Notes under the pieces: generated by a model
Databases searched by the model: none
What the model was told of the DNA's origin: nothing
The model's input: the letters and a program-made list of their open reading frames with translations, nothing else
DNA from: Winogradskyella schleiferi
GTDB taxonomy: Bacteria; Bacteroidota; Bacteroidia; Flavobacteriales; Flavobacteriaceae
Assembly: GCF_013394655.1 (NCBI RefSeq)
Contig: NZ_CP053351.1
Location: forward strand, 2,386,501-2,450,500
Direction of reading: 5' to 3'
Length of the DNA stretch: 64,000 nucleotides
Position numbers and translations under genes: made by a program
In this document: positions 8,226 to 17,207 of the stretch, in pieces
Numbering within the stretch: the first letter of the stretch is position 1
Layout of the letters: each line of letters starts with the position of its first letter

Positions 8226-9194
8226 ATGAGAATACTCAAATCGACCCTTGTTTTATTATTTGTAATATCCTTTAATTCTACTTTCGCACAATATACAGAA
8301 GTTATTAACTCTAACCGTCCTGGAGTTTCAAAAAGTGCCTTTTCTGTTGGCACAGGAGTGGTTCAGTTTGAAGCTGGTGCGTTTACCGTTAAAGAAGAGC
8401 ATGCCCTTCGAAATTATGAAGTCTCAGGATTTGGTCTCGACTTTGCCCTTAGATATGGATTGCTTTTTGAGCAGCTGGAGTTATCACTTGATGGCATTTA
8501 TCAAAACGATAAAATAACTTATAATAATGGAACTATTGCGATTGAAGATCCACGTTCTAATTTTAAGAATTTCACTTTAGGCGCTAAATACCTCGTTTAT
8601 GATCCTTATAAAAATGCAGAAGAAGCGAAACCAAATTTGTATAGCTACCATGCCAATAGAGGTTTTAGTTGGAAATCATTAATTCCAGCTGTTTCCGTAT
8701 ATGTTGGAGCTAATTTTGATACTAAAGATAACCCTTACACAGCTTATGGTATCGAAGGATTTAGTCCAAAAGTAATGATAGCGACTCAAAACAACTTTAA
8801 TGGCGGTTGGGTTTTTGTGATGAATCTCATAAAAGATAGAATTGGTACAGATCAATCCGATTTTTCATATATCTTAACCTTAACGCATTCATTTACGCCT
8901 CAATGGGTCGTTTTTGGTGAGACCCAAGGTATTCAGAGTGATTTTTATGCTGACAATATTTTTAGGTTTGGAGGTGCATATCTTTGGACCAAGGATTTCC
9001 AACTCGATGCCAATATCGCATTTAACACTAAAGATACACCTACCATTTTCAATATCGCTTTTGGAGCATCATATCGCTTAGATTTCCATAAGGATAAAAA
9101 GATTGACAATGGTAATTCCGCTAAGGATGAAGGCAAGCGTAAAAAACGAAAAAACAAGAATAAAAAGAAAAAAGAAGATGATTTTGATTCCTAA
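8226..9194 (+). CDS. Outer-membrane beta-barrel 'transporter' (MetA-pathway-like)
   Basis: 322 residues with a signal peptide (MRILKSTLVLLFVISFNSTFAQ). A region of alternating amphipathic strands follows, beginning TEVINSNRPGVSKSAFSVG, typical of the family annotated as transporter/phenol MetA deg-like barrels. The C-terminus is a Lys-rich tail (KRKKRKNKNKKKKEDD) that is probably periplasmic or disordered. No substrate can be inferred. The next gene starts 18 bp downstream on the same strand, so the two are probably cotranscribed, which ties this protein to an acyltransferase and the adjacent sulfonolipid-like genes. Confidence 0.75.
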   Translation: MRILKSTLVLLFVISFNSTFAQYTEVINSNRPGVSKSAFSVGTGVVQFEAGAFTVKEEHALRNYEVSGFGLDFALRYGLLFEQLELSLDGIYQNDKITYNNGTIAIEDPRSNFKNFTLGAKYLVYDPYKNAEEAKPNLYSYHANRGFSWKSLIPAVSVYVGANFDTKDNPYTAYGIEGFSPKVMIATQNNFNGGWVFVMNLIKDRIGTDQSDFSYILTLTHSFTPQWVVFGETQGIQSDFYADNIFRFGGAYLWTKDFQLDANIAFNTKDTPTIFNIAFGASYRLDFHKDKKIDNGNSAKDEGKRKKRKNKNKKKKEDDFDS

Positions 9195-9212
9195 TTTAGC
9201 TCTCCTAACTAC

Positions 9213-10331
9213 ATGATTACAATCAAAGAAGCCACGTCAAAAAAGGATTTAAAGGCGTTTGTTAAGTTTCCTTTTGAACTATACAAAGACTCAAAATATT
9301 GGGTACCTCCAATTATTAAACAAGAATTAGAAACTTTTAATAAGGACAAAAATCCCATTTTTAATGACGCTGAAGCTCGTTTCTTCCTGGCTTATAAGGC
9401 TGGTAAAATAGTTGGCAGAATTTCTGCAATTATAAATTATTTGGAAGTTAATAAACAAGGCATCAAAAAAATGCGCTTCGGCTGGTTTGATTTTATTGAC
9501 GATTTGGATGTCAGTAGCGCTTTATTGGAAACAGTTGAAAACATTGGAAGAGAACATGGATTAAGTTATACAGAAGGACCTGTTGGGTTTTCCAACTTAG
9601 ATAAGGTTGGTGTGATGACTGAAGGTTTTGACCATTTGGCGACAATGATTACTTGGTACAATCATGCTTATTATGTGAAGCACTATAATTCTCATGGCTA
9701 CAAAATTGAAAAGGAGTACGCAGAAAGTAGATTTCCGTTTAGCAATGTAAAGCCAGAGTTTTTTAAAAAAGCACAAGAACTTATAAAACGTCGTTACCAA
9801 GTAAGGGCTTTGTCCTTTACCAAAACTGAAGAGGTAATGCCTTACGCGGACCGAATGTTCGACCTTTTTAATGAAACGTATTCTTCCTTATCGTCTTTTG
9901 TGGAAATTACAGATATTCAAAAGGAATATTTCAAAAAGAAATTTGTCAGTTTCATCAATCCAGAATACATAAAATTTATACTGGATAAGGATGATAAACT
10001 CATTGGTTTCGCCATTGTAATGCCACGATTTGCTGAAGCTTTGCAAAAAGCCAATGGTAAACTTTTCCCATTTGGATTTACACATATCTTAAAAGCGAAG
10101 AAAAATAGTAAAGAAGTTATTTTTTATCTCATTGGCATACTTCCAGAGTATCAAAATAAAGGCGTACACGCCTTAATCTTCAATGAATACTATGAAACAT
10201 TTACAGCAAAAGGGATAAAAACATGCTACAGAACTCCCGAACTTGAAGATAATGTTGCTATTAAACAAATATGGAAGCATTTTGATCCTAAGATATATGC
10301 TAGGCGGAAAACATTTGTGAAGGATTTATAA
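9213..10331 (+). CDS. GNAT-fold acyltransferase, possible N-acyltransferase of sulfonolipid/ceramide synthesis
   Basis: 372 residues. The opening FPFELYKDSKYWVPPI-x(n)-FF-x-A, with RISA near residue 70, marks a widespread 370-390-residue GNAT-like family, often annotated as GNAT or GTP cyclohydrolase. The C-terminal GILPEYQNKGVHALIF resembles the acetyl-CoA-binding loop of GNAT proteins. As I recall, the bacterial ceramide synthase belongs to a similar acyl-CoA N-acyltransferase family. Together with the adjacent alpha-oxoamine synthase this suggests it N-acylates the long-chain base made by that enzyme. This is inference; other GNAT substrates are possible. It is convergent with the synthase and shares a bidirectional terminator with it. 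Confidence 0.7.
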   Translation: MITIKEATSKKDLKAFVKFPFELYKDSKYWVPPIIKQELETFNKDKNPIFNDAEARFFLAYKAGKIVGRISAIINYLEVNKQGIKKMRFGWFDFIDDLDVSSALLETVENIGREHGLSYTEGPVGFSNLDKVGVMTEGFDHLATMITWYNHAYYVKHYNSHGYKIEKEYAESRFPFSNVKPEFFKKAQELIKRRYQVRALSFTKTEEVMPYADRMFDLFNETYSSLSSFVEITDIQKEYFKKKFVSFINPEYIKFILDKDDKLIGFAIVMPRFAEALQKANGKLFPFGFTHILKAKKNSKEVIFYLIGILPEYQNKGVHALIFNEYYETFTAKGIKTCYRTPELEDNVAIKQIWKHFDPKIYARRKTFVKDL

Positions 10332-10362
10332 TTTTGGCTTTTAGCTTTCTTGAAAACGAATA

Positions 10363-10400
10363 AAAAACGGTTATCACAATTTTTAGTGATAACCGTTTTT
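10363..10400. terminator. Bidirectional terminator
   Basis: A perfect 15-bp stem (aaaaacggttatcac at 10363-10377, gtgataaccgttttt at 10386-10400) with an 8-nt loop and T runs on both strands. It separates the convergent acyltransferase and oxoamine synthase genes. Confidence 0.92.
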
Positions 10401-10421
10401 TTTTATCTAATGAGTTTCTAA

Positions 10422-11681
10422 TTATTCACCCATAGCTGCAATTAAAGCTGCAGACATTCTTTTGTAAGTTCCATTTACCAATCGCTCTCTGATGGCCTCA
10501 AATGCATCAAGTGTTTCCCTTACATCTTCTAAAGTATGTGTTGCTGTAGGAATCATTCTAAGTAAAATCAGTCCCTTAGGTATCACAGGATATACTACTA
10601 TAGAACAAAATATTCCATAATTTTCACGTAAATCCCTTACTAAAGCCATCGCTTCAGGAATACTTCCTTTTAAATATACAGGCGTTACACAACTTTGTGT
10701 TGTTCCAATATCAAAGCCACGTTCCTTTAAGCCTGATTGTAAAGCATTAACAATGGTCCAAAGATTTTGCTTTAATTCTGGCATAGTACGTAACATATCC
10801 AAACGTTTTAAAGCACCAACCACCAATTGCATTTGCAGTGATTTGGCAAACATTTGAGAACGTAAGTTATATTTTAAATAATCTATGATTTCTTGATCTG
10901 CTGCAATAAAAGCGCCAGTGCTTGCTAAAGATTTAGCAAAAGTTGCAAAGTAGACATCAATATCATCTTGTACGCCTTGTTCCTCACCTGCTCCAGCCCC
11001 AGTTTTCCCTAAAGTACCAAAACCATGTGCATCATCAACAAATAATCTAAAGTTGAATTTCTCTTTAAGTGCAACAATTTCTTTAAGTCGTCCTTGCTCA
11101 CCTCTCATACCAAACACACCTTCAGAAATCACTAAAATTCCACCACCAGTTTGTTCGGCCATTTTTGTAGCACGCTCTAGATTTTTTTCAAGGCTTTCAA
11201 TATCATTATGCTTATAGGTAAATCTTTTACCATGATGCAATCTTACACCATCAATGATACAGGCATGTGCATCAACATCATAAACAATAATATCATCTTT
11301 ACCCACTAAGGCATCTACAGTAGACACCATGCCTTGGTAGCCAAAATTCAATAAATAAGCGGCTTCTTTTTGGACAAATGTGGCGAGTTCATTTTGCAAT
11401 TGCTCATGCAAATCGGTATGACCAGACATCATACGTGCACCCATTGGGTAAGCAGAGCCATAAGCTGCTGCAGCTTCAGCATCCACTTTTCTAACTTCTG
11501 GGTGATTTGCTAAACCTAAATAATCATTAATACTCCAAGTAATAACATCTTTTCCCTGAAACTTCATTCTATTAGAAATCTCACCTTCAAGTTTAGGAAA
11601 TACAAAATACCCTTCTGCCTGAGCTGCCCATTTTCCAAGAGGCCCTTTGTCTCTATAAATCTTTTCAAATAAATCCTTCAT
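10422..11681 (-). CDS. capA: Alpha-oxoamine synthase: cysteate fatty acyltransferase (CapA/Cfat-like) or serine palmitoyltransferase
   Basis: A 419-residue fold-type I PLP enzyme. Visible features are NDYLGLANHP (52-61), the PLP-stacking His139 in DVDAHAC, DDAHGFG (Asp216, His219) and the Schiff-base Lys250 in TFAKSLAS. It would condense an amino acid with a fatty acyl thioester, releasing CO2, to give a 3-keto long-chain base. The N-terminal extension (GPLGKWAAQAEGYFVFPKLEG) and length argue against glycine C-acetyltransferase (Kbl) or BioF, which are about 385-398 residues. The next upstream gene looks like a cysteate synthase, so cysteate is the favoured substrate, leading to capnine-type sulfonolipids. 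Serine as substrate cannot be excluded from sequence alone. It appears to have its own promoter, because a terminator follows the upstream gene. Confidence 0.78.
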   Translation of the reverse strand: MKDLFEKIYRDKGPLGKWAAQAEGYFVFPKLEGEISNRMKFQGKDVITWSINDYLGLANHPEVRKVDAEAAAAYGSAYPMGARMMSGHTDLHEQLQNELATFVQKEAAYLLNFGYQGMVSTVDALVGKDDIIVYDVDAHACIIDGVRLHHGKRFTYKHNDIESLEKNLERATKMAEQTGGGILVISEGVFGMRGEQGRLKEIVALKEKFNFRLFVDDAHGFGTLGKTGAGAGEEQGVQDDIDVYFATFAKSLASTGAFIAADQEIIDYLKYNLRSQMFAKSLQMQLVVGALKRLDMLRTMPELKQNLWTIVNALQSGLKERGFDIGTTQSCVTPVYLKGSIPEAMALVRDLRENYGIFCSIVVYPVIPKGLILLRMIPTATHTLEDVRETLDAFEAIRERLVNGTYKRMSAALIAAMGE

Positions 11682-11844
11682 GCTTTAAAATTGCTATTAA
11701 TCCTGTCCTAAATGCTAAAAACCAACACATAAAACACTCTCAACATTAGTTAATTTAATTTAGTAGTGTCTGCAAAATTAGGCAATAATATGATGACCGC
11801 ATAATTTATTTTTTCTAACTATTATCAAAGTTTTAAACAAAAAA

Positions 11845-11874
11845 AAACCTATCATAATTTTATACGATAGGTTT
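11845..11874 (-). terminator. Terminator after the cysteine-synthase-like gene
   Basis: A 9-bp stem (aaacctatc at 11845-11853, gataggttt at 11866-11874) with a run of T on the minus strand. It separates capB-like and capA-like transcripts. Confidence 0.82.
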
Positions 11875-11892
11875 CCTTCTATTTTCAATATT

Positions 11893-12954
11893 TCACTTTA
11901 TATATTCTATGGTAGCTTGTACTTCAGATTTACTATCAAAAAAGCCTTGATCTTCCATCCACTTGTCGTTATAGACTTTACTCATATAACGTGATCCATG
12001 ATCTGGAAAAATCACTACAATTTTATCCGTTGGTTTAAATTCGCCTTCCTCTTGTAATTGCTTAATCGCTTGCATTGCCGCACCACTAGTGTAACCTACA
12101 AAAAGTCCTTCAGTATTTGAAATCTCTCTTGCTGTATGCGCACTTTCTTCATCCGTGACTTTTACAAATCTGTCAATAGCATCAAAGTCCGTTGCAGAAG
12201 GGATTAAGTTTTTGCCTAACCCTTCAATTCTATAAGGATAAATTTCTTTATCATCAAACTCACGCGTCTCGTGATACTTTTGCAAAACTGAACCGTAAGC
12301 ATCAACACCAATAACTTTGACATTTGGGTTTTGCTCTTTTAAATACTTCGAAATTCCAGAAATTGTTCCTCCTGTACCACTACAAGCAATAAGGTGTGTA
12401 ATCTTACCTTCTGTCTGATCCCAAATTTCTGGACCAGTAGTGTTGTAATGGGCATCTATATTCAATTGGTTAAAATACTGATTGATATATATCGACCCTT
12501 TGTTCTCTTCGTGTAATCGTTTCGCTACTTGGTAATAAGAACGAGGATCGTCCGCTTTTACATGTGCTGGACAAACATAGACCTTTGCTCCCATAGACTT
12601 TAACATGTCTATTTTATCTGCAGAAGATTTAGAGCTTACGGCTAAAATACACTCGTACCCTTTAATAATACTAACCATAGCAATACTAAAACCTGTATTA
12701 CCAGATGTAGTCTCTATAATCGTATCTCCAGGAGACAAAATACCTTGGCGTTCAGCTTCTTCAATAATATGTAATGCGATTCTGTCTTTAGAAGAATGAC
12801 CTGGATTAAAAGCTTCTACTTTGGCATAAAAGTCACCATCGAAGTTAGCAGTCATTCTATTTAATTTGATTAGGGGAGTGTTACCGATTAGTTGTAACAC
12901 ATTATCAAATACATTTTTGTTGTTGTTCATAAAATGAAATTTTTCAGTAGTCAT
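11893..12954 (-). CDS. capB: PLP-dependent cysteine-synthase-family enzyme, probable cysteate synthase (CapB-like)
   Basis: A 353-residue fold-type II PLP enzyme of the cysteine synthase/CBS family. It has [11 protein letters not shown] (24-34), the PLP lysine Lys56 in [11 protein letters not shown], the substrate loop TTSGNTG (82-88) and the phosphate-binding SGTGGTISG. It lacks a CBS domain. The neighbouring oxoamine synthase suggests that it makes L-cysteate from O-phosphoserine and sulfite, as described for capnine-producing Bacteroidota. Ordinary cysteine or cystathionine synthesis is the alternative, and motifs alone do not settle it. The start gives [14 protein letters not shown]; a second Met at residue 9 is also plausible. 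Confidence 0.75.
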   Translation of the reverse strand: MTTEKFHFMNNNKNVFDNVLQLIGNTPLIKLNRMTANFDGDFYAKVEAFNPGHSSKDRIALHIIEEAERQGILSPGDTIIETTSGNTGFSIAMVSIIKGYECILAVSSKSSADKIDMLKSMGAKVYVCPAHVKADDPRSYYQVAKRLHEENKGSIYINQYFNQLNIDAHYNTTGPEIWDQTEGKITHLIACSGTGGTISGISKYLKEQNPNVKVIGVDAYGSVLQKYHETREFDDKEIYPYRIEGLGKNLIPSATDFDAIDRFVKVTDEESAHTAREISNTEGLFVGYTSGAAMQAIKQLQEEGEFKPTDKIVVIFPDHGSRYMSKVYNDKWMEDQGFFDSKSEVQATIEYIK

Positions 12955-13002
12955 TATTTATTAGACACCTAAAACCTCGCAAAAGTAACATTTTTTTTTG
13001 AA

Positions 13003-15066
13003 TTAACTCGAAATTCCTTCTAAATCAAGTACAAAAGCAAACTCTTCTGCATCTTCCTTTAGACTTTCAAAACGACCAGAAGCTCCACCATGACCAGCAT
13101 CCATGTTGGTTTTTAGATATAATTTATTAGCATCTGTTTTCATATCACGTAGTTTTGCTACCCACTTTGCCGGCTCCCAATATTGGACTTGCGAATCGTG
13201 AAGTCCTGTTGTAATTAACATATTCGGATAGTCCTTAGCTTCAACATTATCGTATGGTGAATAGGATTTAATATAATTGTAGTACAAAATATCGTTTGGA
13301 TTTCCCCATTCATCATATTCTCCGGTGGTTAAAGGAATAGAATCATCTAACATGGTGGTTATAACATCCACAAAAGGAACTGCTGCAATAATACCGTTGT
13401 AAAGTTCAGGCGCCTGATTAATAATCGCTCCCATTAACAAACCTCCTGCACTTCCACCCATAGCATATAAATGCTGAGCAGATGTGTAACGCTCTTTTAT
13501 CAGGTGAATGGAACACGCAATAAAATCAGAAAATGTGTTTTTCTTATCCAATAATTTGCCGTTCTCATACCAATCGCGTCCTAAGTATTCACCACCTCTA
13601 ATATGGGTGATGACATAAATAAACCCACGATCTAATAGACTTAATCTTATCGTAGAGAAATAAGGATCTACTGTAGAGCCATAACTTCCATAAGCGTATT
13701 GCATCAGTGGGTTTTTCCCGTCTTTCTTTATCCCTTTTTTATAAACCACGGACATTGGAATTTTTGTACCATCTTCTGAAGTTGCCCAAATACGTTCTGA
13801 CGTATAATTGTCTTTGTTGAATTTTCCGCCTAAAACTTCTTGTTCCTTTAAAATGACTTTTGTTTTAGTACGCATATTAAATGCAATGACTGAAGAAGGC
13901 GTTGTCAGGGAATTGTAGCCATAACGTAAAATTTCAGTATCAAAATCTACATTAGTTCCCGTATAAGCTGTGTAGGTTTCATTATCAAATGGTAAGTAGT
14001 AATCTTCACTTCCATCCCATCGTTTTATTCTAATTTGGTTTAAACCATTACTACGTTCACTTAATACCAAATAGTCTTTAAAAATGTCAATACCTTCAAT
14101 TAAAACATCTTTTCGGTGTGCCATGACTTCTCTCCAGTTTTCAACTTTAGTATCAGACTCTGGCGTTTTCATTAATTTAAAATTGGTCGCTTTGTCTTTG
14201 TTAGTCAGAATATAAAAATGATTATCATAATGTGAAATGCTATATTCCAAACCTCTAATTCTTGGTTGAAACACTTTAAATTTCCCTTCAGGATTATCTG
14301 CGTCAAGAATGTGATATTCATTTGTTAAGGTACTATAACAAGCAATAATGAGATACTTTCTAGATTTTGATTTATAAACCGCAACTCCAAATGTATCATC
14401 GCCTTCTTGAAAAACGAGTTCGTCTTCAGTATTATCGCCCAATCGGTGTTTATAAATCTGGAAAGCTCTTAAGGTAACCTCATCCTTTTTGGTGTAAAAC
14501 AAGGTTTCATTATCATTTGCCCAACTTGAAGAACCTGTGGTGTTTAGCACTCGATCTAAAGCAACTTCATTTGTTTCCAAATTTTTAACATGAATAGTAT
14601 AATTTCGTCTTCCTGTAGTATCAATTCCATAAGACACTAATTTATTATCTGGACTAATACTAATTCCTGCCAATTTAAAATAGCTTTCTCCTTTAGCCAT
14701 GATATTACAGTCAAATAACAATTCCTCAGGATTTTCCAAGCTATCTCTTTTACGCGTGTAAATCGGGTAATCTTTTCCTTTTTCGAATTTTGTAATGTAC
14801 CAATAGCCATTATATTTATAAGGTACTGATTCATCATCTTCCTTTATTCTGGCTTTCATTTCTTCAAACAAATCCTTCTGAAATGACTTGGTATGAGCCA
14901 TTTCGGTATCACAATAATCATTTTCAGCATTAAGGTAATCTATCACTTCTGGGTGCTCTCTATCTTTCATCCAAAAGTAATTATCAATACGTATGTCTCC
15001 GTGTTTTTCTAATTGATGTGGTATCTTTTTGGCAATAGGAGGTTTGGTTTCTGAATTCTTTATCAT
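13003..15066 (-). CDS. ptrB: Oligopeptidase B-like S9 family serine peptidase
   Basis: 687 residues, the usual length for oligopeptidase B. The N-terminal part (to about 400) is the seven-bladed propeller region, opening HQLEKHGDIRIDNYFWMKDREHPEVIDYL. The alpha/beta-hydrolase domain has Ser539 in MGGSAGGLL, Asp624 in LHDSQV and His659 in DAGHGG as the catalytic triad. It cleaves short peptides after basic residues. There is no signal peptide, so it is probably cytoplasmic. It is divergent from the YbaB gene, and a dispersed hairpin repeat lies directly upstream of its start. Confidence 0.93.
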   Translation of the reverse strand: MIKNSETKPPIAKKIPHQLEKHGDIRIDNYFWMKDREHPEVIDYLNAENDYCDTEMAHTKSFQKDLFEEMKARIKEDDESVPYKYNGYWYITKFEKGKDYPIYTRKRDSLENPEELLFDCNIMAKGESYFKLAGISISPDNKLVSYGIDTTGRRNYTIHVKNLETNEVALDRVLNTTGSSSWANDNETLFYTKKDEVTLRAFQIYKHRLGDNTEDELVFQEGDDTFGVAVYKSKSRKYLIIACYSTLTNEYHILDADNPEGKFKVFQPRIRGLEYSISHYDNHFYILTNKDKATNFKLMKTPESDTKVENWREVMAHRKDVLIEGIDIFKDYLVLSERSNGLNQIRIKRWDGSEDYYLPFDNETYTAYTGTNVDFDTEILRYGYNSLTTPSSVIAFNMRTKTKVILKEQEVLGGKFNKDNYTSERIWATSEDGTKIPMSVVYKKGIKKDGKNPLMQYAYGSYGSTVDPYFSTIRLSLLDRGFIYVITHIRGGEYLGRDWYENGKLLDKKNTFSDFIACSIHLIKERYTSAQHLYAMGGSAGGLLMGAIINQAPELYNGIIAAVPFVDVITTMLDDSIPLTTGEYDEWGNPNDILYYNYIKSYSPYDNVEAKDYPNMLITTGLHDSQVQYWEPAKWVAKLRDMKTDANKLYLKTNMDAGHGGASGRFESLKEDAEEFAFVLDLEGISS

Positions 15067-15070
15067 ATTT

Positions 15071-15091
15071 ATTTCCCGAGAAAGCGGGAAT
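15071..15091. repeat. Dispersed hairpin repeat (diverged copy 3)
   Basis: ATTTCCCGAGAAAGCGGGAAT: TTCCCG/CGGGAA arms around a GAAA-containing loop and followed by CTTAT. The architecture matches the copies at 1921 and 5203, with compensating arm changes (CTGC/GCAG to CCG/CGG). Confidence 0.5.
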
Positions 15092-15174
15092 CTTATTTTG
15101 TTTTAAGAAAATTTTAGTCTAAAAAGTCGAGCAATTTACTACTTTTACATCGTATAAATTTAAAAGACAAGAAT

Positions 15175-15498
15175 ATGTTTGGAGATATGATGGGAATGAT
15201 GGGCAAATTGAAGGAAGCTCAAAAAAAAGTTGAAGAAACTAAAGAGCGTTTACACAGTGTTTTAATTGATGAATCAAGTAATGACGATAAGTTAAAGGTA
15301 ACAATTACAGCTAATAGAACCATAAAATCTATTCGCATTGATGACGACTTACTTCAAGACAAAGATATGCTTGAAGACTATTTGATTCTTACACTTAATA
15401 AAGCCATTGAAAAAGCCACTAACGTTCACGAAACAGAAGTTGCTGCTGTGGCTAAAGAAGGTATGCCGAATATTCCTGGTATGGATATGTTTAAATAA
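15175..15498 (+). CDS. YbaB/EbfC family nucleoid-associated protein
   Basis: 107 residues with the YbaB layout: Met/Gly-rich start ([21 protein letters not shown]), a helical N-terminus, a central beta region ([20 protein letters not shown]) and a C-terminal helix, ending in PGMDMFK. These dimeric proteins bind DNA without strong sequence preference. It is a single gene with its own terminator and is divergent from oligopeptidase B. Confidence 0.92.
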   Translation: MFGDMMGMMGKLKEAQKKVEETKERLHSVLIDESSNDDKLKVTITANRTIKSIRIDDDLLQDKDMLEDYLILTLNKAIEKATNVHETEVAAVAKEGMPNIPGMDMFK

Positions 15499-15528
15499 AT
15501 GCATATTAATTAATAAAATTTGAATGAC

Positions 15529-15553
15529 GTCCTCTAAGTAGAGGACTTTTTTT
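15529..15553 (+). terminator. Terminator after ybaB
   Basis: An 8-bp perfect stem (gtcctcta/tagaggac, 15529-15546) with a 2-nt apparent loop, followed by seven T. Confidence 0.92.
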
Positions 15554-15763
15554 GTTTAATAAAGACAACGCAATTTTAAGATTGTTCAAAAATGTAAAAT
15601 TTTATTACAATTTTAAGATCCCACAAAAACCAATTCTATCGTTTAAATGGAAAAAAACTCCTTTTGTACTGTTATTTAAGCAGTTAGTCTAAAAAAAATT
15701 CCTAATAATTTGTTAAATTTTATTTTTGAATTATTATTAATGCTATTAATTCAACAATTTATT

Positions 15764-16963
15764 ATGAAAAAAGTAACAAAACTATTATTAATTGCGATGT
15801 TGGTAATTTTTGCATCGTGTCAAAAAGAAGACGTCAAAGCAGAAGACGGCCTTCAACAAGAAGCCGAACTACAATTTAAAGACGGCAATGTAATATCTGA
15901 TGGCGAGGAAGACAAAGAACTGACTTTTACCTCAGATAGTGAGACCATTAAAGAAACGATTACTTTGATGTCTAGATCATCTGGGTCCAGCAGTGCAGCG
16001 GTGGACCAAGCTTACGATGTTATTGATGCAGATAGAGATCCTTACGGTTCCCAACAACCAGTTTCAAACTTTTGGTGGTCCGAAACTCCTGATGCATCAG
16101 ATTACTTTGATGCCTCAACTTATTTTTCGTCAAATGACAGTAACAATTTAGAGTTTACTGAATATGCTGACGGTACAGCTAGCCTTATCGGTTCTACCGT
16201 ATCCGGAACTTGTACAGTAGAAGTAAATGTATGGTTTAAGAACAAAAAGACTTGGGCTGAATGGTCTGCAGATGGTGGTGGACACAAAAAAGAAGGAACA
16301 GCAGGTTACGCCTCTAACTCAGCTGACTTAAATTGGTATGTTATAGACCACACAAAAAGTACGATGGTTGCTACAGGTGGAGATTGTGCACAAGTAGGAA
16401 CCTTTGGTGTAACTCAAAGACCAGATCCTAATGACCCAAACACTCCTAATTTCGGGACTCACGTAGGTCCAGGTGGTGCAAACTATGATTCTAACGTTGG
16501 TGCAAATGGTGTTAGTACTTGGGGATGGTTAATCGATCCTGTTTCTTGTGATCCTTTATGGCTAATTGATTTTAATTTTAGAATAGAACCAAAAGTAGAT
16601 GAGTGCGACGACTGTCAGGGTAAGGTAGATAATTTAACTTTTAAATGGAATTGGCATAATGACTACAGAGTTAGACTCTACCAACGTTCCGAAAACTCTT
16701 GCTATGCTACTAAAATATTTGATGAAGTTGTAGGTTCTGACAACGACTTTACGGTTGATGGAACTAATGCAGATGGCACCTTTGGCAAGTGGATTTATGT
16801 CTATGTAGGTCACTGCTATTACACTAAATTTAGAACGGATTGTCACTTAAACATTGGACCTGGATATAAGCGTGGTGTTATGGAAGTAGTGAGTGGAACA
16901 AGTACTGATGGCGGTGAGCTTTGTGAGTACGAACCAAATTACAACTGGTGCTGGTGGTGGTAA
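15764..16963 (+). CDS. Hypothetical surface lipoprotein
   Basis: 399 residues from the ATG at 15764. An in-frame ATG at 15710 would add 18 residues ahead of the signal peptide and is less likely. The N-terminus MKKVTKLLLIAMLVIFASC-QKED is a lipoprotein signal with Cys19 as the lipidated residue. An acidic linker follows (residues 20-70), then a domain rich in Trp, Asp and Gly with several Cys (for example ECDDCQGK and DCAQVG). The C-terminus is unusual, ending in NWCWWW. I do not recognise the family. Acidic residues after the Cys (QKED) are compatible with surface export of the lipoprotein in Bacteroidota, which is inference. It is monocistronic and ends at a strong terminator. Confidence 0.8.
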   Translation: MKKVTKLLLIAMLVIFASCQKEDVKAEDGLQQEAELQFKDGNVISDGEEDKELTFTSDSETIKETITLMSRSSGSSSAAVDQAYDVIDADRDPYGSQQPVSNFWWSETPDASDYFDASTYFSSNDSNNLEFTEYADGTASLIGSTVSGTCTVEVNVWFKNKKTWAEWSADGGGHKKEGTAGYASNSADLNWYVIDHTKSTMVATGGDCAQVGTFGVTQRPDPNDPNTPNFGTHVGPGGANYDSNVGANGVSTWGWLIDPVSCDPLWLIDFNFRIEPKVDECDDCQGKVDNLTFKWNWHNDYRVRLYQRSENSCYATKIFDEVVGSDNDFTVDGTNADGTFGKWIYVYVGHCYYTKFRTDCHLNIGPGYKRGVMEVVSGTSTDGGELCEYEPNYNWCWWW

Positions 16964-17004
16964 ACACAAGTTTATTAACCAACACTTAGTATGTGTAATA
17001 TTAA

Positions 17005-17039
17005 AGAGGAGACAAAAAATTGTCTCCTCTTTTTTTTTT
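17005..17039 (+). terminator. Strong terminator after the lipoprotein gene
   Basis: An 11-bp perfect stem (agaggagacaa at 17005-17015, ttgtctcctct at 17020-17030) and nine T. Confidence 0.95.
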
Positions 17040-17100
17040 AGTAAATATATAAACCTAATTCAAGGAAGTAAATACAAAATGTTTAAAAATAAATTTAGAT

Positions 17101-17123
17101 AACTCTTGTCTCGCGCAAGAGTT
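17101..17123. other. Intergenic hairpins between convergent genes
   Basis: aactcttg at 17101-17108 and caagagtt at 17116-17123 form an 8-bp stem, followed by TTAATAA. A second inverted repeat (ttaaagg/cctttaa) lies at 17140-17159. Either could end the minus-strand glycosyltransferase transcript, but neither has a clear T run on that strand. Confidence 0.4.
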
Positions 17124-17207
17124 TTAATAATGAATCATCTTAAAGGAAATGACCTTTAATTAGAATATAAACGTTTTTTTTCTGAATTTTTATACCTGAA
17201 CTGCTTT

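Noticed and set aside
10422-11681. Glycine C-acetyltransferase (Kbl) or 8-amino-7-oxononanoate synthase (BioF)
   Set aside because: No threonine dehydrogenase or biotin genes are adjacent, the protein is longer and its N-terminal extension differs. The neighbouring cysteate-synthase-like gene favours a long-chain-base enzyme.
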